A DNA stretch of 64,000 nucleotides from Aneurinibacillus sp. Lineage in GTDB: Bacteria; Bacillota; UBA5301; DYFA01. The stretch covers positions 1 to 64,000 of the forward strand of contig DYFA01000051.1 in assembly GCA_020725425.1 (NCBI GenBank), in the 5' to 3' direction. Position numbers and translations under genes: made by a program. Below the pieces are notes generated by a model. That model ran no database searches and had not been told where the DNA came from. It saw only the letters and a program-made list of their open reading frames with translations. Shown here in pieces: positions 54,912 through 63,949 of this stretch. How positions within the stretch are numbered: position 1 is the first letter of the stretch; every line of letters begins with the position of its first letter.

Positions 54912-55457
54912 TTGGCGAAGATCAAGTGGAACTGGCCTTTCATCATCGGCTTCTTGATCGTGTTCGTCGGCGCAAGCATCGGTTTCCTGGTGTACGCGGG
55001 GACCAACCACTTCTGCGGCTCGGTCTGCCACAGCATGTTTGTCTACCGGGACACGTGGGAGGTGTCGAGCCACGGACCGAAGGTCCTCAAGGACGAGCCG
55101 GTCGCCTGTGAGGAATGCCACTACGACCGAGGGATCAAGGGCTACATCGCGGGCAAGATCAGTGGCATGCGGTCCATGATCAAGGAGATCACCGCCACTT
55201 ACCACACGCCGATCAAAGGCGAGCCGAAGGAGGCCCGGTGCAAGGAGTGCCACGATATCAAGAAACTCAACGAGACTGAGACCCACCGGATTCCGCACGA
55301 GTCGCACGAGGCCATGGGGCTGAAGTGCATGAGCTGCCACGCCGGGTTGGTCCACGGACGTGAGGGCGAGGGCGAGGCGAAGATGACGCACGACGCCTGC
55401 CAGCAGTGCCACGATACGGCCAACGCGGACGAGTGCACCAAGTGCCACAAGTGGTAG
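54912..55457 (+). CDS. NapC/NirT-type membrane-anchored multiheme cytochrome c
   Basis: N-terminal TM helix; CGSVCHSM (CX3CH) plus CEECH, CKECH, CMSCH, CQQCH, CTKCH. Confidence 0.87.
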   Translation: MAKIKWNWPFIIGFLIVFVGASIGFLVYAGTNHFCGSVCHSMFVYRDTWEVSSHGPKVLKDEPVACEECHYDRGIKGYIAGKISGMRSMIKEITATYHTPIKGEPKEARCKECHDIKKLNETETHRIPHESHEAMGLKCMSCHAGLVHGREGEGEAKMTHDACQQCHDTANADECTKCHKW

Positions 55458-55501
55458 GGGGGCGCGGGCGGTCGTCGTAGACCGTTGCCCGGCACTCCAG
55501 C

Positions 55502-55526
55502 GGGGGCTCCCAGGAGCCCCCTTTCT
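55502..55526 (+). terminator. Intrinsic terminator after multiheme cytochrome gene
   Basis: GGGGGCTC-ccag-GAGCCCCC-tttctt. Confidence 0.75.
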
Positions 55527-56800
55527 TATTTCGTGATCCGTTCGACGCCGCCCAGGTAGGGGCGGAGGGCCTCCGGCACCACGACGGAGCCGTCGGACTG
55601 CTGGAAGTTCTCCAGGATGGCGGCGACCGTCCGGCCCACCGCCAGACCTGAGCCGTTCAGCGTGTGGACGAACTCGGGCTTGGCCCCCGGTGCGGGGCGG
55701 AACTTGATGTCGGCCCGGCGGGCCTGGTAATCGGTGAAGTTGGAGCAGGAGGAGATCTCCACGTACCGGCCGTAGCTCGGCAGCCAGACTTCCAGGTCGT
55801 ACTGCTTGGCGTTGGAGAAGCCCATGTCGCCGGTGCAGATGAGGACCACCCGGTAAGGGAGGCCGAGCCGTCGCAGGCAGGCCTCGGCGTTCCCGACCAG
55901 CCTCTCGAGCTCGTCGAAGGACGTCTCGGGCCGGACGAACTTCACCAGCTCCACCTTGTTGAACTCATGCACCCGGATGAGCCCCCGGGTGTCCCGCCCG
56001 GCGGCGCCGGCCTCTGCCCGGAAGCAGGCGGTGTAGGCGCAGTGATAGAGCGGGAGCTTCTCTCCGTCCAGGATTTCCCCCCGGTAGAGGTTGGTCACCG
56101 GAACCTCGGCGGTGGGGGCGAGGTACAGTTCCTCCCCCTCGCACTTGTACATGTCCTCGGCGAACTTGGGCAACTGGCCGGTGCCCACCATCGATTCCCG
56201 GTTGACCAGGAAAGGCGGGAAGACCTCGGTGTAGCCATGCTCCCGGGTATGAAGGTCGAGGAAGAAGTTGATCAGGGCCCGTTCAAGTTGCGCTCCGAGA
56301 CCCCGCTCGACCACGAACCGGGTCCCCGAGATCTTGACCGCCCGTTCGAAGTCGAGGATGCCCAGCTCCACCCCGAGATCCCAGTGGGCCCGGGGTTCGA
56401 AGGAGAAGGAGGGCGGCTCTCCCCACCGGCGGACTTCCACGTTCTGAGCGGCGTCGTCACCTTCCGGCACCGAAGCGTCGGGGAGGTTCGGGATATAGAG
56501 CAGAATCTCTTCGATCCGCCCGTCGAGACTGCGGACCTCCCCGTCAAGCTCCTTGATGCGCTCGCCTGTCGTCCGGGTCTCCTCGATCAGGGCAGTGGCG
56601 TCGAGGCCCGCTTTCTTCAGGCGGGCCACCTCCGCGCTGGCCGCGTTGCGGTGGGCTTTGAGTCCCTCGACTTCCACGAGGAGCTGGCGGCGCCGGGCGT
56701 CCAGGGAGAGCAGCTCATCCAGGGGAGCATCCACTCTCTTCTTGCGCATCCCCTCGCGCACCGCTTCCGGGTTGGCCCGGACAAACCGCAGGTCCAGCAC
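55526..56800 (-). CDS. serS: Seryl-tRNA synthetase
   Basis: [80 protein letters not shown]; probable GTG start 56800 with GGAGGG. Confidence 0.96.
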   Translation of the reverse strand: MLDLRFVRANPEAVREGMRKKRVDAPLDELLSLDARRRQLLVEVEGLKAHRNAASAEVARLKKAGLDATALIEETRTTGERIKELDGEVRSLDGRIEEILLYIPNLPDASVPEGDDAAQNVEVRRWGEPPSFSFEPRAHWDLGVELGILDFERAVKISGTRFVVERGLGAQLERALINFFLDLHTREHGYTEVFPPFLVNRESMVGTGQLPKFAEDMYKCEGEELYLAPTAEVPVTNLYRGEILDGEKLPLYHCAYTACFRAEAGAAGRDTRGLIRVHEFNKVELVKFVRPETSFDELERLVGNAEACLRRLGLPYRVVLICTGDMGFSNAKQYDLEVWLPSYGRYVEISSCSNFTDYQARRADIKFRPAPGAKPEFVHTLNGSGLAVGRTVAAILENFQQSDGSVVVPEALRPYLGGVERITK

Positions 56801-56920
56801 GCCGATCCCTCCGTCCAGTCCCTTCACGTCTAGGTAGCCTGTCTCATTCAATTAAACGCCGGAGAGCTGGCCGTGTCAACTGCCGCCGGCCGGCGCCGGC
56901 TTCCAGGGTTGGCGGGCGGT

Positions 56921-57700
56921 TCATCCGGCCAGCAGAGACCTGAGCAGACGGGCGTTGGCCGGCGCCTGCCCCTGATAGTGATTGTTGAAGGCGACCAGGA
57001 CCTTTCCCGTTTCCGCATCGAGACGGCGCAGCTTGGGGAGCCACTCGCCCAGTTCCTCGGCTGAGTAGAGGTAGTCATATCGTTCGCAGCTCGCCTGGTG
57101 GTGGTACCACCGGGCGGCGTTTCGCCCGTGGAAGCGCACATAAGCCGGGCTGGCCGTGGACCACGCCACCGGCGGCAACAGGCCGGGCAGGCGGGGTTCG
57201 TCCACCGCGGCGAAAGCCAGCCGTTCGCGGCGCAGCAGCCGTTCCACCTCGTCCGTCAACCAGGACCGGTGGCGGAACTCGACCACCACCGGAAGATCGC
57301 CCATCCGCCTGCGCCAATGAGCCACGTACTCCTGGTTTCGGGGGTTGTTGCGGAAGCTGTTCGGAAACTGGGCGAGCACCGCTCCAAGGCGTCCCCCGAG
57401 TTCGTCGAGCGCCGCCCGGAAGGCCGTGAAAGTCCCTTCCAGGGCGCCGGGTTCGAGCAGGTGCGGCCGGTGGGTCAAATCCTGGAAGGCCTTGACCACG
57501 AAGCTGAAATCCTCCGGGGTTCGGGCGGCCATCCGAGCGAGGAACCCCGCCTCCGGCAACCGGTAGAACGTGGTGTTGAGTTCCACGAACGGGAAATGCC
57601 CCGCGTAGTAGCTGAGCATGTCCTGAGCGGGGAGGTCTTTCGGGTAGAAGGTGCCCCGCCAGTCGGGATACGAGAAGCCCGAGGTGCCGACGAGAATCAT
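56921..57700 (-). CDS. DUF72 (YecE-like) protein
   Basis: ILVGTSGFSYPDWRGTFYPKDLPAQDMLSYYAGHFPFVELNTTFYRLP. Confidence 0.93.
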   Translation of the reverse strand: MILVGTSGFSYPDWRGTFYPKDLPAQDMLSYYAGHFPFVELNTTFYRLPEAGFLARMAARTPEDFSFVVKAFQDLTHRPHLLEPGALEGTFTAFRAALDELGGRLGAVLAQFPNSFRNNPRNQEYVAHWRRRMGDLPVVVEFRHRSWLTDEVERLLRRERLAFAAVDEPRLPGLLPPVAWSTASPAYVRFHGRNAARWYHHQASCERYDYLYSAEELGEWLPKLRRLDAETGKVLVAFNNHYQGQAPANARLLRSLLAG

Positions 57701-57770
57701 GGCGTTCTCCTCCAGGCGACGCGTTGGCTGACGTTTCATTTTACCCTCCCCGGTGGAATATCCTTCCCAC

Positions 57771-57799
57771 TTGATACCGAACAAATGTTTGACTAAAAT
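57771..57799 (+). promoter_or_regulatory. Promoter of imuB-like operon with embedded LexA (SOS) box
   Basis: TTGATA (57771-57776) - 17 nt - TAAAAT (57794-57799); CGAACAAATGTTTG (57778-57791) fits CGAACRNRYGTTYG. Confidence 0.82.
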
Positions 57800-57835
57800 G
57801 AGGGTGGATAGGTAGCGCAAAAGGGGTGGACCGTC

Positions 57836-59092
57836 ATGCCCCGCCTCATCGCTTTCCTGAAGCTTGCGGGGTTCTACGTCGCAGTCGCCCGGAGGCTGTA
57901 CGGCCTTTCCGGACCGCTTTTGGTAGGCCGGCGGAATGAGGTGTGGGAAGCTTCCCGCGGTCTTAGGGAAGCCGGGATAAAACCGGGCCTCTCCCGGCGG
58001 GAAGCGGCGTACGCTGCCCCGGAAGCCCGATGGGTGGAGTATTCCCCGGCGGACTTCTGCCGTCCGGCGGAGGCTTTTTGGCAGCGTTGCGCCCAGCTTA
58101 CGCCGCGGGTCGAGCCTCTGGCGGAACACGAAGCCTTCCTCGACCTGACCGACCTTCCCGGCCTTCAAGCCCCTCCGTCTGCCCAAGCCTTGCCTTGCGT
58201 CCTGCAGGAACTGGCCGGTGACCTCCGGCGCAACCTTGGAGCGGAGGAAGAGCTGGAACTGCGGGCCGGCCTTGCGGTGAACCGCCTGGTCGCCCGCCTG
58301 GCCGCGGAGCAAGTGGACGGAGAGGGGTGCTTGGTAGTCGCTCCCGGGGAGGAGGGCGTCTTCCTGGCCCCCCTCTCTCCAACCTCCCTCTGGACCATCT
58401 CGGCTTCCGCCCGAAAGGCCCTCGGCCAGTTGGGCCTGTCTACCCTGGCGGAGGTGCGGGCCGTACCCGAACCAGCCTTGCACCGCCTCGTCGGCCCCGA
58501 AGCCTTTCTTCTCCTGCGCCACGCTTGGGGACGGGATGATTCGCCCGTCCCGCTCCTGACGGAGGCGCGGTCGGCCCGAGCGAAGGCCTTTCCGCACCAG
58601 CTCGAACACCAGATCGACTTCCCGCCGTCGGTTGAGTGGCCCGAGGCGGTGGCTCTCTTGCGGAAAGCAGCCCTGGACTTTGCCGCTCAAGTGCAGGAGG
58701 GCGGCCGGGGCTGCCGGCGCCTGGGCCTCTCCCTTGAACTGGCGACGGGCGAGCGCCGTTCGACCCGGTGTACGCCGCAACAGCCTTTGCGCACCCCGGA
58801 GGAGTTCGTCGAGACCCTGACGGGAACCGCAGGACGGCTCTTGGCCAGGGCAGGGTCTTCCGCTGCGCCCCGCCGTTTGGTGCTTCAAGCCGAAGTGTCG
58901 GAAGAAGGGGCGGCCCAGTTGTCGCTTCTGTCCACCTTGCCCGCCTCACCTCCGGACACGCTCGACCGGGTCATGGCAGCGGTCAACCAGGCCTGCGCCA
59001 GGGAGGCGCTTTTCCCCGCCGCCCGGCTGGCCAGTCCACGGCGTGAGCGGTTCCGCCAGCTCCTTCTGGGCGGCAGCCATGCGGCTCCTTGA
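57836..59092 (+). CDS. imuB: ImuB-like Y-family DNA polymerase homolog, likely catalytically inactive
   Basis: VEPLAEHEAFLDLTDLPGL and helix-hairpin region ALGQLGLSTLAEVRAVPEPALHRLVG; motif-I acidic residues absent; QLSLL clamp-like motif. Confidence 0.8.
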   Translation: MPRLIAFLKLAGFYVAVARRLYGLSGPLLVGRRNEVWEASRGLREAGIKPGLSRREAAYAAPEARWVEYSPADFCRPAEAFWQRCAQLTPRVEPLAEHEAFLDLTDLPGLQAPPSAQALPCVLQELAGDLRRNLGAEEELELRAGLAVNRLVARLAAEQVDGEGCLVVAPGEEGVFLAPLSPTSLWTISASARKALGQLGLSTLAEVRAVPEPALHRLVGPEAFLLLRHAWGRDDSPVPLLTEARSARAKAFPHQLEHQIDFPPSVEWPEAVALLRKAALDFAAQVQEGGRGCRRLGLSLELATGERRSTRCTPQQPLRTPEEFVETLTGTAGRLLARAGSSAAPRRLVLQAEVSEEGAAQLSLLSTLPASPPDTLDRVMAAVNQACAREALFPAARLASPRRERFRQLLLGGSHAAP

Positions 59093-59336
59093 CGTGCCGC
59101 TGGTCGTCCGGGAGGGTCCGGACGGCCGTCTGGCCAGTTTCGTCTGGCGGGGGAGGAAATACCGGGTGGCGGAGCGGGTCGACCTCTGGCGGGAGGTGGG
59201 CGCCTGGTGGGAGGGCGAGCCGGAGAAGACGTTTCTCGTGGTGCGCACCGAACCGGCCGGGGTCTTCGAGCTTTACCACACCGGGCCGGCCCCGGACGGG
59301 CGGCCTGTCTGGCGTTTGTATAAAGTGTACGACTGA
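59079..59336 (+). CDS. Small DUF6504-like protein of mutagenesis cassettes
   Basis: FVWRGRKYRVAERVDLWREVGAWWEGEPEKTFLVVRTEPAGVFELYHTG...WRLYKVYD; overlaps imuB-like end, 11 nt before dnaE-like start. Confidence 0.6.
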   Translation: MRLLDVPLVVREGPDGRLASFVWRGRKYRVAERVDLWREVGAWWEGEPEKTFLVVRTEPAGVFELYHTGPAPDGRPVWRLYKVYD

Positions 59337-59347
59337 GGGTGCCGGCC

Positions 59348-62300
59348 ATGGAACCGGGCTTCGTTCATCTTCACGTCCATTCGGCCTACTCGTTTCTGGA
59401 CGGCGGCAGCACCGTCCGGGAACTGGTGGCTCAGGCTGCTGAATTGGGCCTGCCCGCCTTGGCCGTGACCGACCACCACAACGTCAGCGCAGCGGTCGAG
59501 CTGCGAAGGGCCGCCCAGGAGGTCGGTCTCAAGCCACTCATCGGGGCCGAGGTGACCCTCGACTCCGGGGCCCACCTCGTCCTGCTCGCCCGAACCGCCG
59601 GAGGCTACGCCAACCTGTGCCGCCTGCTGAGCGAGGCCTGGCAGCGCGACCGGCTCGCCCCGCGCCTGCGCCCCGGCGCCCTGGACGGCTGCTGCGAAGG
59701 GCTGGTGGCTTTGTCGGGGTGCAGGCGGGGGGAGATCCCGGCCCTGTTGCTGCAGGGGCGCTACCGGGAAGCCCGGGAGGCGGCGGCTCGCCTGGCCTTC
59801 CTCTTCGGGCGGGAGAACTTCTATCTTGAACTGCAGCAGACGCTGTTGCCCCGCTCCAGGGCCCTCAACGCCCTGCTCGCCGAATTGGCGGAGCGCCTCG
59901 ACCTGGGTCTGATCGCCACCAACAACGTCCACTACGCCCGGAAAGAGGGGTTTCCCCGCCACGACCTGCTGACTTGCGTCCGCACACACACCACTCTGGA
60001 CGACGTACACGGGGAACGGCCGCTCAACGCCGAGAACTACCTGAAATCCGCCAAGGCGATGCGCTCCCTCTTCCGGGCTTATCCTGAAGCCTGTGACGCC
60101 ACCGTGCGCCTGGCCGGGGAGTGCGACCCGGTCCCGGCTTTCGACCGTCCGCTCATCCCCCGCTTTACGCCTCCCGGGGGGGAAACCTCCGTCGCCTTCC
60201 TCCGCCGCCTGGTATACGACGGCGCCCGGTCCCGCTACGGGCGGGTGGCGCCTCCTCTGGCCGCCCGGCTCGACCACGAACTCGACCTCATCACCCGGTT
60301 GGGCTTCGCGGACTACTTTCTCGTGGTGTGGGACGTGGTGCGTTTTGCCCGAGCCAAGGGAATCCGCTTGGCCGGGCGGGGGTCGGCCGCCGACTCGGCG
60401 GTCTGCTACTGCCTCGGGTTCACCGAGGTGGACTCCTTCGGCCGGGGGCTGCTCTTCGAGCGCTTCTTGAGCCTGGAACGGGCCCAGAAACCCGACATCG
60501 ACGTGGACTTCGACGCCCGGCGGCGGGACGAGGTCGCCGCTTATCTTTACCAAAAGTACGGGGCTGAGCGGGTCGGCTCCGTCTGCACCTTCCAGACGTT
60601 TCAAGCCCGTTCCGCCATCCGGGAACTGGGCCAAGCCATGGGCTTCGACCCGGTTGGGCTCGACCGTCTCGCCAAGCTCTTTCCTTATTTTGGCGCCCAG
60701 GACCTCACCGCCGCGCTGACCCGCCTGCCGGAACTGCGCGAGAGCGGTCTGCCGATGGCGAGATACGCCCGGCTGTTCGAGTTCTGCCAGGAGTTGGCGA
60801 ACTTTCCTCGCTTCTACGGGACCCACCTGGGGGGGCTGGTGGTCAGCCGGGAGCCGCTCCACACGGTGACTCCGCTCATCCCCTCGGCCAAGGGCCCGCT
60901 TATCACCCAGTTCGACAAGGACAGCATCGAGGATCTGGGCCTTATCAAGCTGGACCTGCTCTCCCTGCGCACCCTCTCGGCGGTGGAGGACGCCGTGGCG
61001 GCCATCCGGGCCCGCGACCCCCACTTCGACTACGACCGCCTGCCGCTGGCCGACCGGCCAACCTATGCCCAGCTCCGCCGGGGTGAGACCATCGGCCTGT
61101 TTCAACTGGAGAGTCCGGCCCAGCGCGCCCTGCAGGCCCGCCTTGGCGCGACCGGGATTGAGGATGTAGTGGCCAGCGTGGCGCTGATCCGCCCTGGCCC
61201 TATCGAGGGCAACCTGGTCGAACCGTTCATCCGGCGCCGCCTGGGCCAGGAATCCGTCACCTACCTGGATCCGCGGCTAGAGCCGATTCTTGCCAAGACG
61301 TACGGGGTTGTCCTCTTCCAGGAGCAGGTTATCGAAATCGCGACTGTCCTTGCCGGTTTCACCCCCGGCGAGTCCGACCGGCTGCGCAAGGTGATGACCC
61401 ACGCCCGGTCGCGGCAGGAGATGGCGGCCATCGGGGAGGAGTTCGTGGCCCGGACGGTCAGAAACGGCGTGGCGCCGGAGGTGGCGCAGGAGATCTTCGG
61501 ATATCTCGCCGGCTATGCGGGCTACGGCTTCTGCGAGGCTCACGCCGCCGCTTTCGGCACGACGGCCTACAAGACCGCTTACCTCTCCTGCCACTATCCT
61601 GCCCAGTTCTTCGCCGCCCTCCTGAACAACCAACCGATGGGATTCTACCCGCCGAACACTCTTTGTATGGAGGCCCGGCGCCGGGGCATCGCCCTGCTTC
61701 CCCCGGACGTGAACGCCAGCTCGGCCGGTTTCACTGCGGGGGACAAGACCATCCGAGTGGGCTTGAAGGGAGTCAAGGACTTGGGCGAAGCCGCCGTCCA
61801 AGCGCTTCTCGCCGCTCGCCGGGAACGCCCCTTCGCTTCGTGGCCCGACTTTCGCCGGCGGGTCCCGCTCAACCGCGGCCAGCACGAAAATCTCATCGCT
61901 GCTGGAGCCTTCGACTCCTTGTACCCCAACCGGAGGCAACTCCTCTGGACGCTCGCCCTGGGAGAGGAAGAAGTTCCGGCCTCGTTGGCCGGGCTGGCCG
62001 ATTTCCCGCCCCGGGAGAAGGCCCTGCTGGAATACTCCGCCTTGGGGCTGAACGTGGAGGACCACTTCCTCAGCCATTACCGGCCTGCCCTCCGGGCCAA
62101 AGGCATCCTCAGCAGCCGCCAGGTGACCCGCGCCCGACCGGGGACCCTCGTCACGGTGGGCGGGCTGGTGATCCGCCCTCACCGTCCGCCCGTGCGAAGC
62201 GGTCGGATAGTGGTCTTCTTTTCCCTGGAGGACGAGTTCGGGCTGACCGACGTGACGGTCTTCGAGCCTGTCTACCAGCGGTGCGGGAAAGCCGTTTTTA

Positions 62301-62392
62301 CCGAGCCGGCCCTGGCGGTGAAGGGTCGGGTGGACCAGCGTGGCAACGCCAGGAGCGTCATCGCCCATGAGATCAGCCCGCTATCGCTGTAA
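59348..62392 (+). CDS. DNA polymerase III alpha subunit, DnaE2/error-prone type
   Basis: PHP domain FVHLHVHSAYSFLDG; AGRGSAADSAVCYCLGFTEVD; KPDIDVDFDARRRDEVAAYLYQKYG; GYGFCEAHAAAFGTTAYKTAYLSCHYPAQFFAALLNNQPMGFY. Confidence 0.9.
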   Translation: MEPGFVHLHVHSAYSFLDGGSTVRELVAQAAELGLPALAVTDHHNVSAAVELRRAAQEVGLKPLIGAEVTLDSGAHLVLLARTAGGYANLCRLLSEAWQRDRLAPRLRPGALDGCCEGLVALSGCRRGEIPALLLQGRYREAREAAARLAFLFGRENFYLELQQTLLPRSRALNALLAELAERLDLGLIATNNVHYARKEGFPRHDLLTCVRTHTTLDDVHGERPLNAENYLKSAKAMRSLFRAYPEACDATVRLAGECDPVPAFDRPLIPRFTPPGGETSVAFLRRLVYDGARSRYGRVAPPLAARLDHELDLITRLGFADYFLVVWDVVRFARAKGIRLAGRGSAADSAVCYCLGFTEVDSFGRGLLFERFLSLERAQKPDIDVDFDARRRDEVAAYLYQKYGAERVGSVCTFQTFQARSAIRELGQAMGFDPVGLDRLAKLFPYFGAQDLTAALTRLPELRESGLPMARYARLFEFCQELANFPRFYGTHLGGLVVSREPLHTVTPLIPSAKGPLITQFDKDSIEDLGLIKLDLLSLRTLSAVEDAVAAIRARDPHFDYDRLPLADRPTYAQLRRGETIGLFQLESPAQRALQARLGATGIEDVVASVALIRPGPIEGNLVEPFIRRRLGQESVTYLDPRLEPILAKTYGVVLFQEQVIEIATVLAGFTPGESDRLRKVMTHARSRQEMAAIGEEFVARTVRNGVAPEVAQEIFGYLAGYAGYGFCEAHAAAFGTTAYKTAYLSCHYPAQFFAALLNNQPMGFYPPNTLCMEARRRGIALLPPDVNASSAGFTAGDKTIRVGLKGVKDLGEAAVQALLAARRERPFASWPDFRRRVPLNRGQHENLIAAGAFDSLYPNRRQLLWTLALGEEEVPASLAGLADFPPREKALLEYSALGLNVEDHFLSHYRPALRAKGILSSRQVTRARPGTLVTVGGLVIRPHRPPVRSGRIVVFFSLEDEFGLTDVTVFEPVYQRCGKAVFTEPALAVKGRVDQRGNARSVIAHEISPLSL

Positions 62393-62456
62393 GTCAGCCC
62401 TTCCCGAAGGCCAAATTGACGCCTCCCCGCTCCCCGTGCTACTATGAGTATGCCGC

Positions 62457-62544
62457 GGAGGGGTGGCCGAGCGGTTTAAGGCACCGGTCTTGAAAACCGG
62501 CGTGGGGCGACTCACCGTGGGTTCGAATCCCACCCCCTCCGCCA
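62457..62544 (+). tRNA. tRNA-Ser (anticodon TGA)
   Basis: GGAGGGG acceptor pairs with CCCCTCC; anticodon stem CCGGT-ctTGAaa-ACCGG; long variable arm; GGTTCGAATCC T-arm; encoded CCA. Confidence 0.93.
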
Positions 62545-62589
62545 GTTTTTGTGTTTCAACCGGTGCAGCCGACAGGGGAGGGGAACGGG

Positions 62590-63501
62590 TTGCACAACCA
62601 TGCTCATGCCCAGCGCCGCCATCCGGACTACGCTTCCCGGATGGGTTTCTCCCTCTGGTTCACCCTGGCGGTCTTCGCCGCCGAGGTGGTCGGCGGCCTC
62701 CTCACCAACAGCCTGGCCCTGCTCAGCGACGCCTGGCACGTCCTGGCGGACGCCCTCGCCCTTGGTCTGAGCTGGTGGGCGCTCCGGAAGGCGCAGAAGT
62801 CGCCGACGGGGGACATGACCTATGGCTATCACCGGTACGGGGTGCTAGCGGCGCTGGCCAACAGCTTCACGCTGCTTCTCATCTCCGGCTGGATTTTCTA
62901 CGAATCCTACCGGCGCCTGCTCGAGCCGGAGCCGGTCAAGAGCGTGCCCATGCTCGTCGTGGCGGCGGTTGGTCTCCTGGCCAACGCCGTCGTTGCTCTG
63001 ACTCTAAGGAAGGCGGCCCAGGGGAACCTGAACGTGCGCAGCGCCTTCCTGCACGTGGTCGGCGACGCCGCCGCCTCGCTGGGGGTCATCGTCGGCGGCG
63101 TGGTGATGCATTACACCGGCTGGTACTACGTGGACCCCCTCGTCGGCGCCGCCATCGGCCTGCTCATCCTGAAGGGGGCGTGGGGTGTCCTCCGGTCGGC
63201 CCTCCACATCCTGGCCGAACGGTCGCCCGCCGGGCTGGACGCCCACTCCGTCTCGGAGGCGGTGCGGAGCCTGCCGTTCGTCCGCGACGTCCACGACGTC
63301 CACCTGTGGTGCCTGTCGAGCGAGCTGCCGATGGTCAGCCTGCACGTGGTCACCGGACCGGACTGCCCCACCAACTCCGAGATGCTGGGCGCCATCAACG
63401 GCCTGTTGCGGGAGCGGTTCGGTATCGGTCACTCGGTGGTCCAGTTGGAGAACGAGTGCTGCGGCCGGCCCGGGGTTCTGTGCCGGTTGGAGGAGCGCTG
63501 A
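62590..63501 (+). CDS. Cation diffusion facilitator (CzcD-like) transporter
   Basis: His-rich N-terminus; LTNSLALLSDAWHVLADALALGLSWWAL; LNVRSAFLHVVGDAAASLGVIVGGV; likely TTG start. Confidence 0.88.
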   Translation: MHNHAHAQRRHPDYASRMGFSLWFTLAVFAAEVVGGLLTNSLALLSDAWHVLADALALGLSWWALRKAQKSPTGDMTYGYHRYGVLAALANSFTLLLISGWIFYESYRRLLEPEPVKSVPMLVVAAVGLLANAVVALTLRKAAQGNLNVRSAFLHVVGDAAASLGVIVGGVVMHYTGWYYVDPLVGAAIGLLILKGAWGVLRSALHILAERSPAGLDAHSVSEAVRSLPFVRDVHDVHLWCLSSELPMVSLHVVTGPDCPTNSEMLGAINGLLRERFGIGHSVVQLENECCGRPGVLCRLEER

Positions 63502-63568
63502 CCTGCCGCTCGCGGGGTGCTCCCACCCCCCGCAGCGCCGGCGCACCTCGCAGGGCCGACGCGACGCG

Positions 63569-63597
63569 TTGTCAGGGGTCCGGGGCTATGGTATAAT
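63569..63597 (+). promoter_or_regulatory. Promoter of tRNA-Ser(GCT)
   Basis: TTGTCA - 17 nt - TATAAT. Confidence 0.75.
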
Positions 63598-63621
63598 GAA
63601 CAAGCAAGTCTCGACTCTTGG

Positions 63622-63714
63622 GGAGAGGTACCCAAGCAGGCTGAAGGGGACGGTTTGCTAAACCGTTAGTAGGAGTTTATCCTAGCGCGGGTTCGAATCC
63701 CGCCCTCTCCGCCA
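63622..63714 (+). tRNA. tRNA-Ser (anticodon GCT)
   Basis: GGAGAGG pairs with CCTCTCC; ACGGTtt-GCT-aaACCGT; long variable arm; GGTTCGAATCC; encoded CCA. Confidence 0.93.
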
Positions 63715-63726
63715 GGTTTTTCCGGC

Positions 63727-63754
63727 AGGCCCGGGAGTGCCCCGGGCCTCTTTT
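63727..63754 (+). terminator. Intrinsic terminator after tRNA-Ser(GCT)
   Basis: AGGCCCGGG-agtgc-CCCGGGCCT-c-TTTT. Confidence 0.85.
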
Positions 63755-63817
63755 GCTGAGCTGCCGAGGAGGAATCGACCCGGCCGGGGGGAAGATTCTT
63801 TCCGGAGGTGAGCCGGG

Positions 63818-63949
63818 ATGGCCACGGAGACCAAGCCGGCGGAGCCGGGCTTCGCCCGGCGGGAGTGGGGTTTCGTCTTCTTCGCCCTGGTGATGCTGGC
63901 CGGCCTCATCGGCGGGGCAGTAGTCATGATCCTGAAGCTGGCCGGGTAG
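63818..63949 (+). CDS. Small single-TM hypothetical protein (43 aa)
   Basis: MATETKPAEPGFARREWGFVFFALVMLAGLIGGAVVMILKLAG; SD GGAGG upstream; below the ORF-track length cutoff. Confidence 0.5.
   Translation: MATETKPAEPGFARREWGFVFFALVMLAGLIGGAVVMILKLAG

Noticed and set aside
56801-56920. T-box leader upstream of serS (minus strand)
   Set aside because: No specifier/antiterminator T-box core seen, and the gap to the DUF72 gene is too short.
56921-58888. 655-aa minus-strand ORF as one gene
   Set aside because: Only the DUF72 part (56921-57700) is supported; the N-terminal extension is antisense to imuB-like.
59273-61105. 610-aa minus-strand ORF
   Set aside because: Antisense shadow of the dnaE2-like gene.
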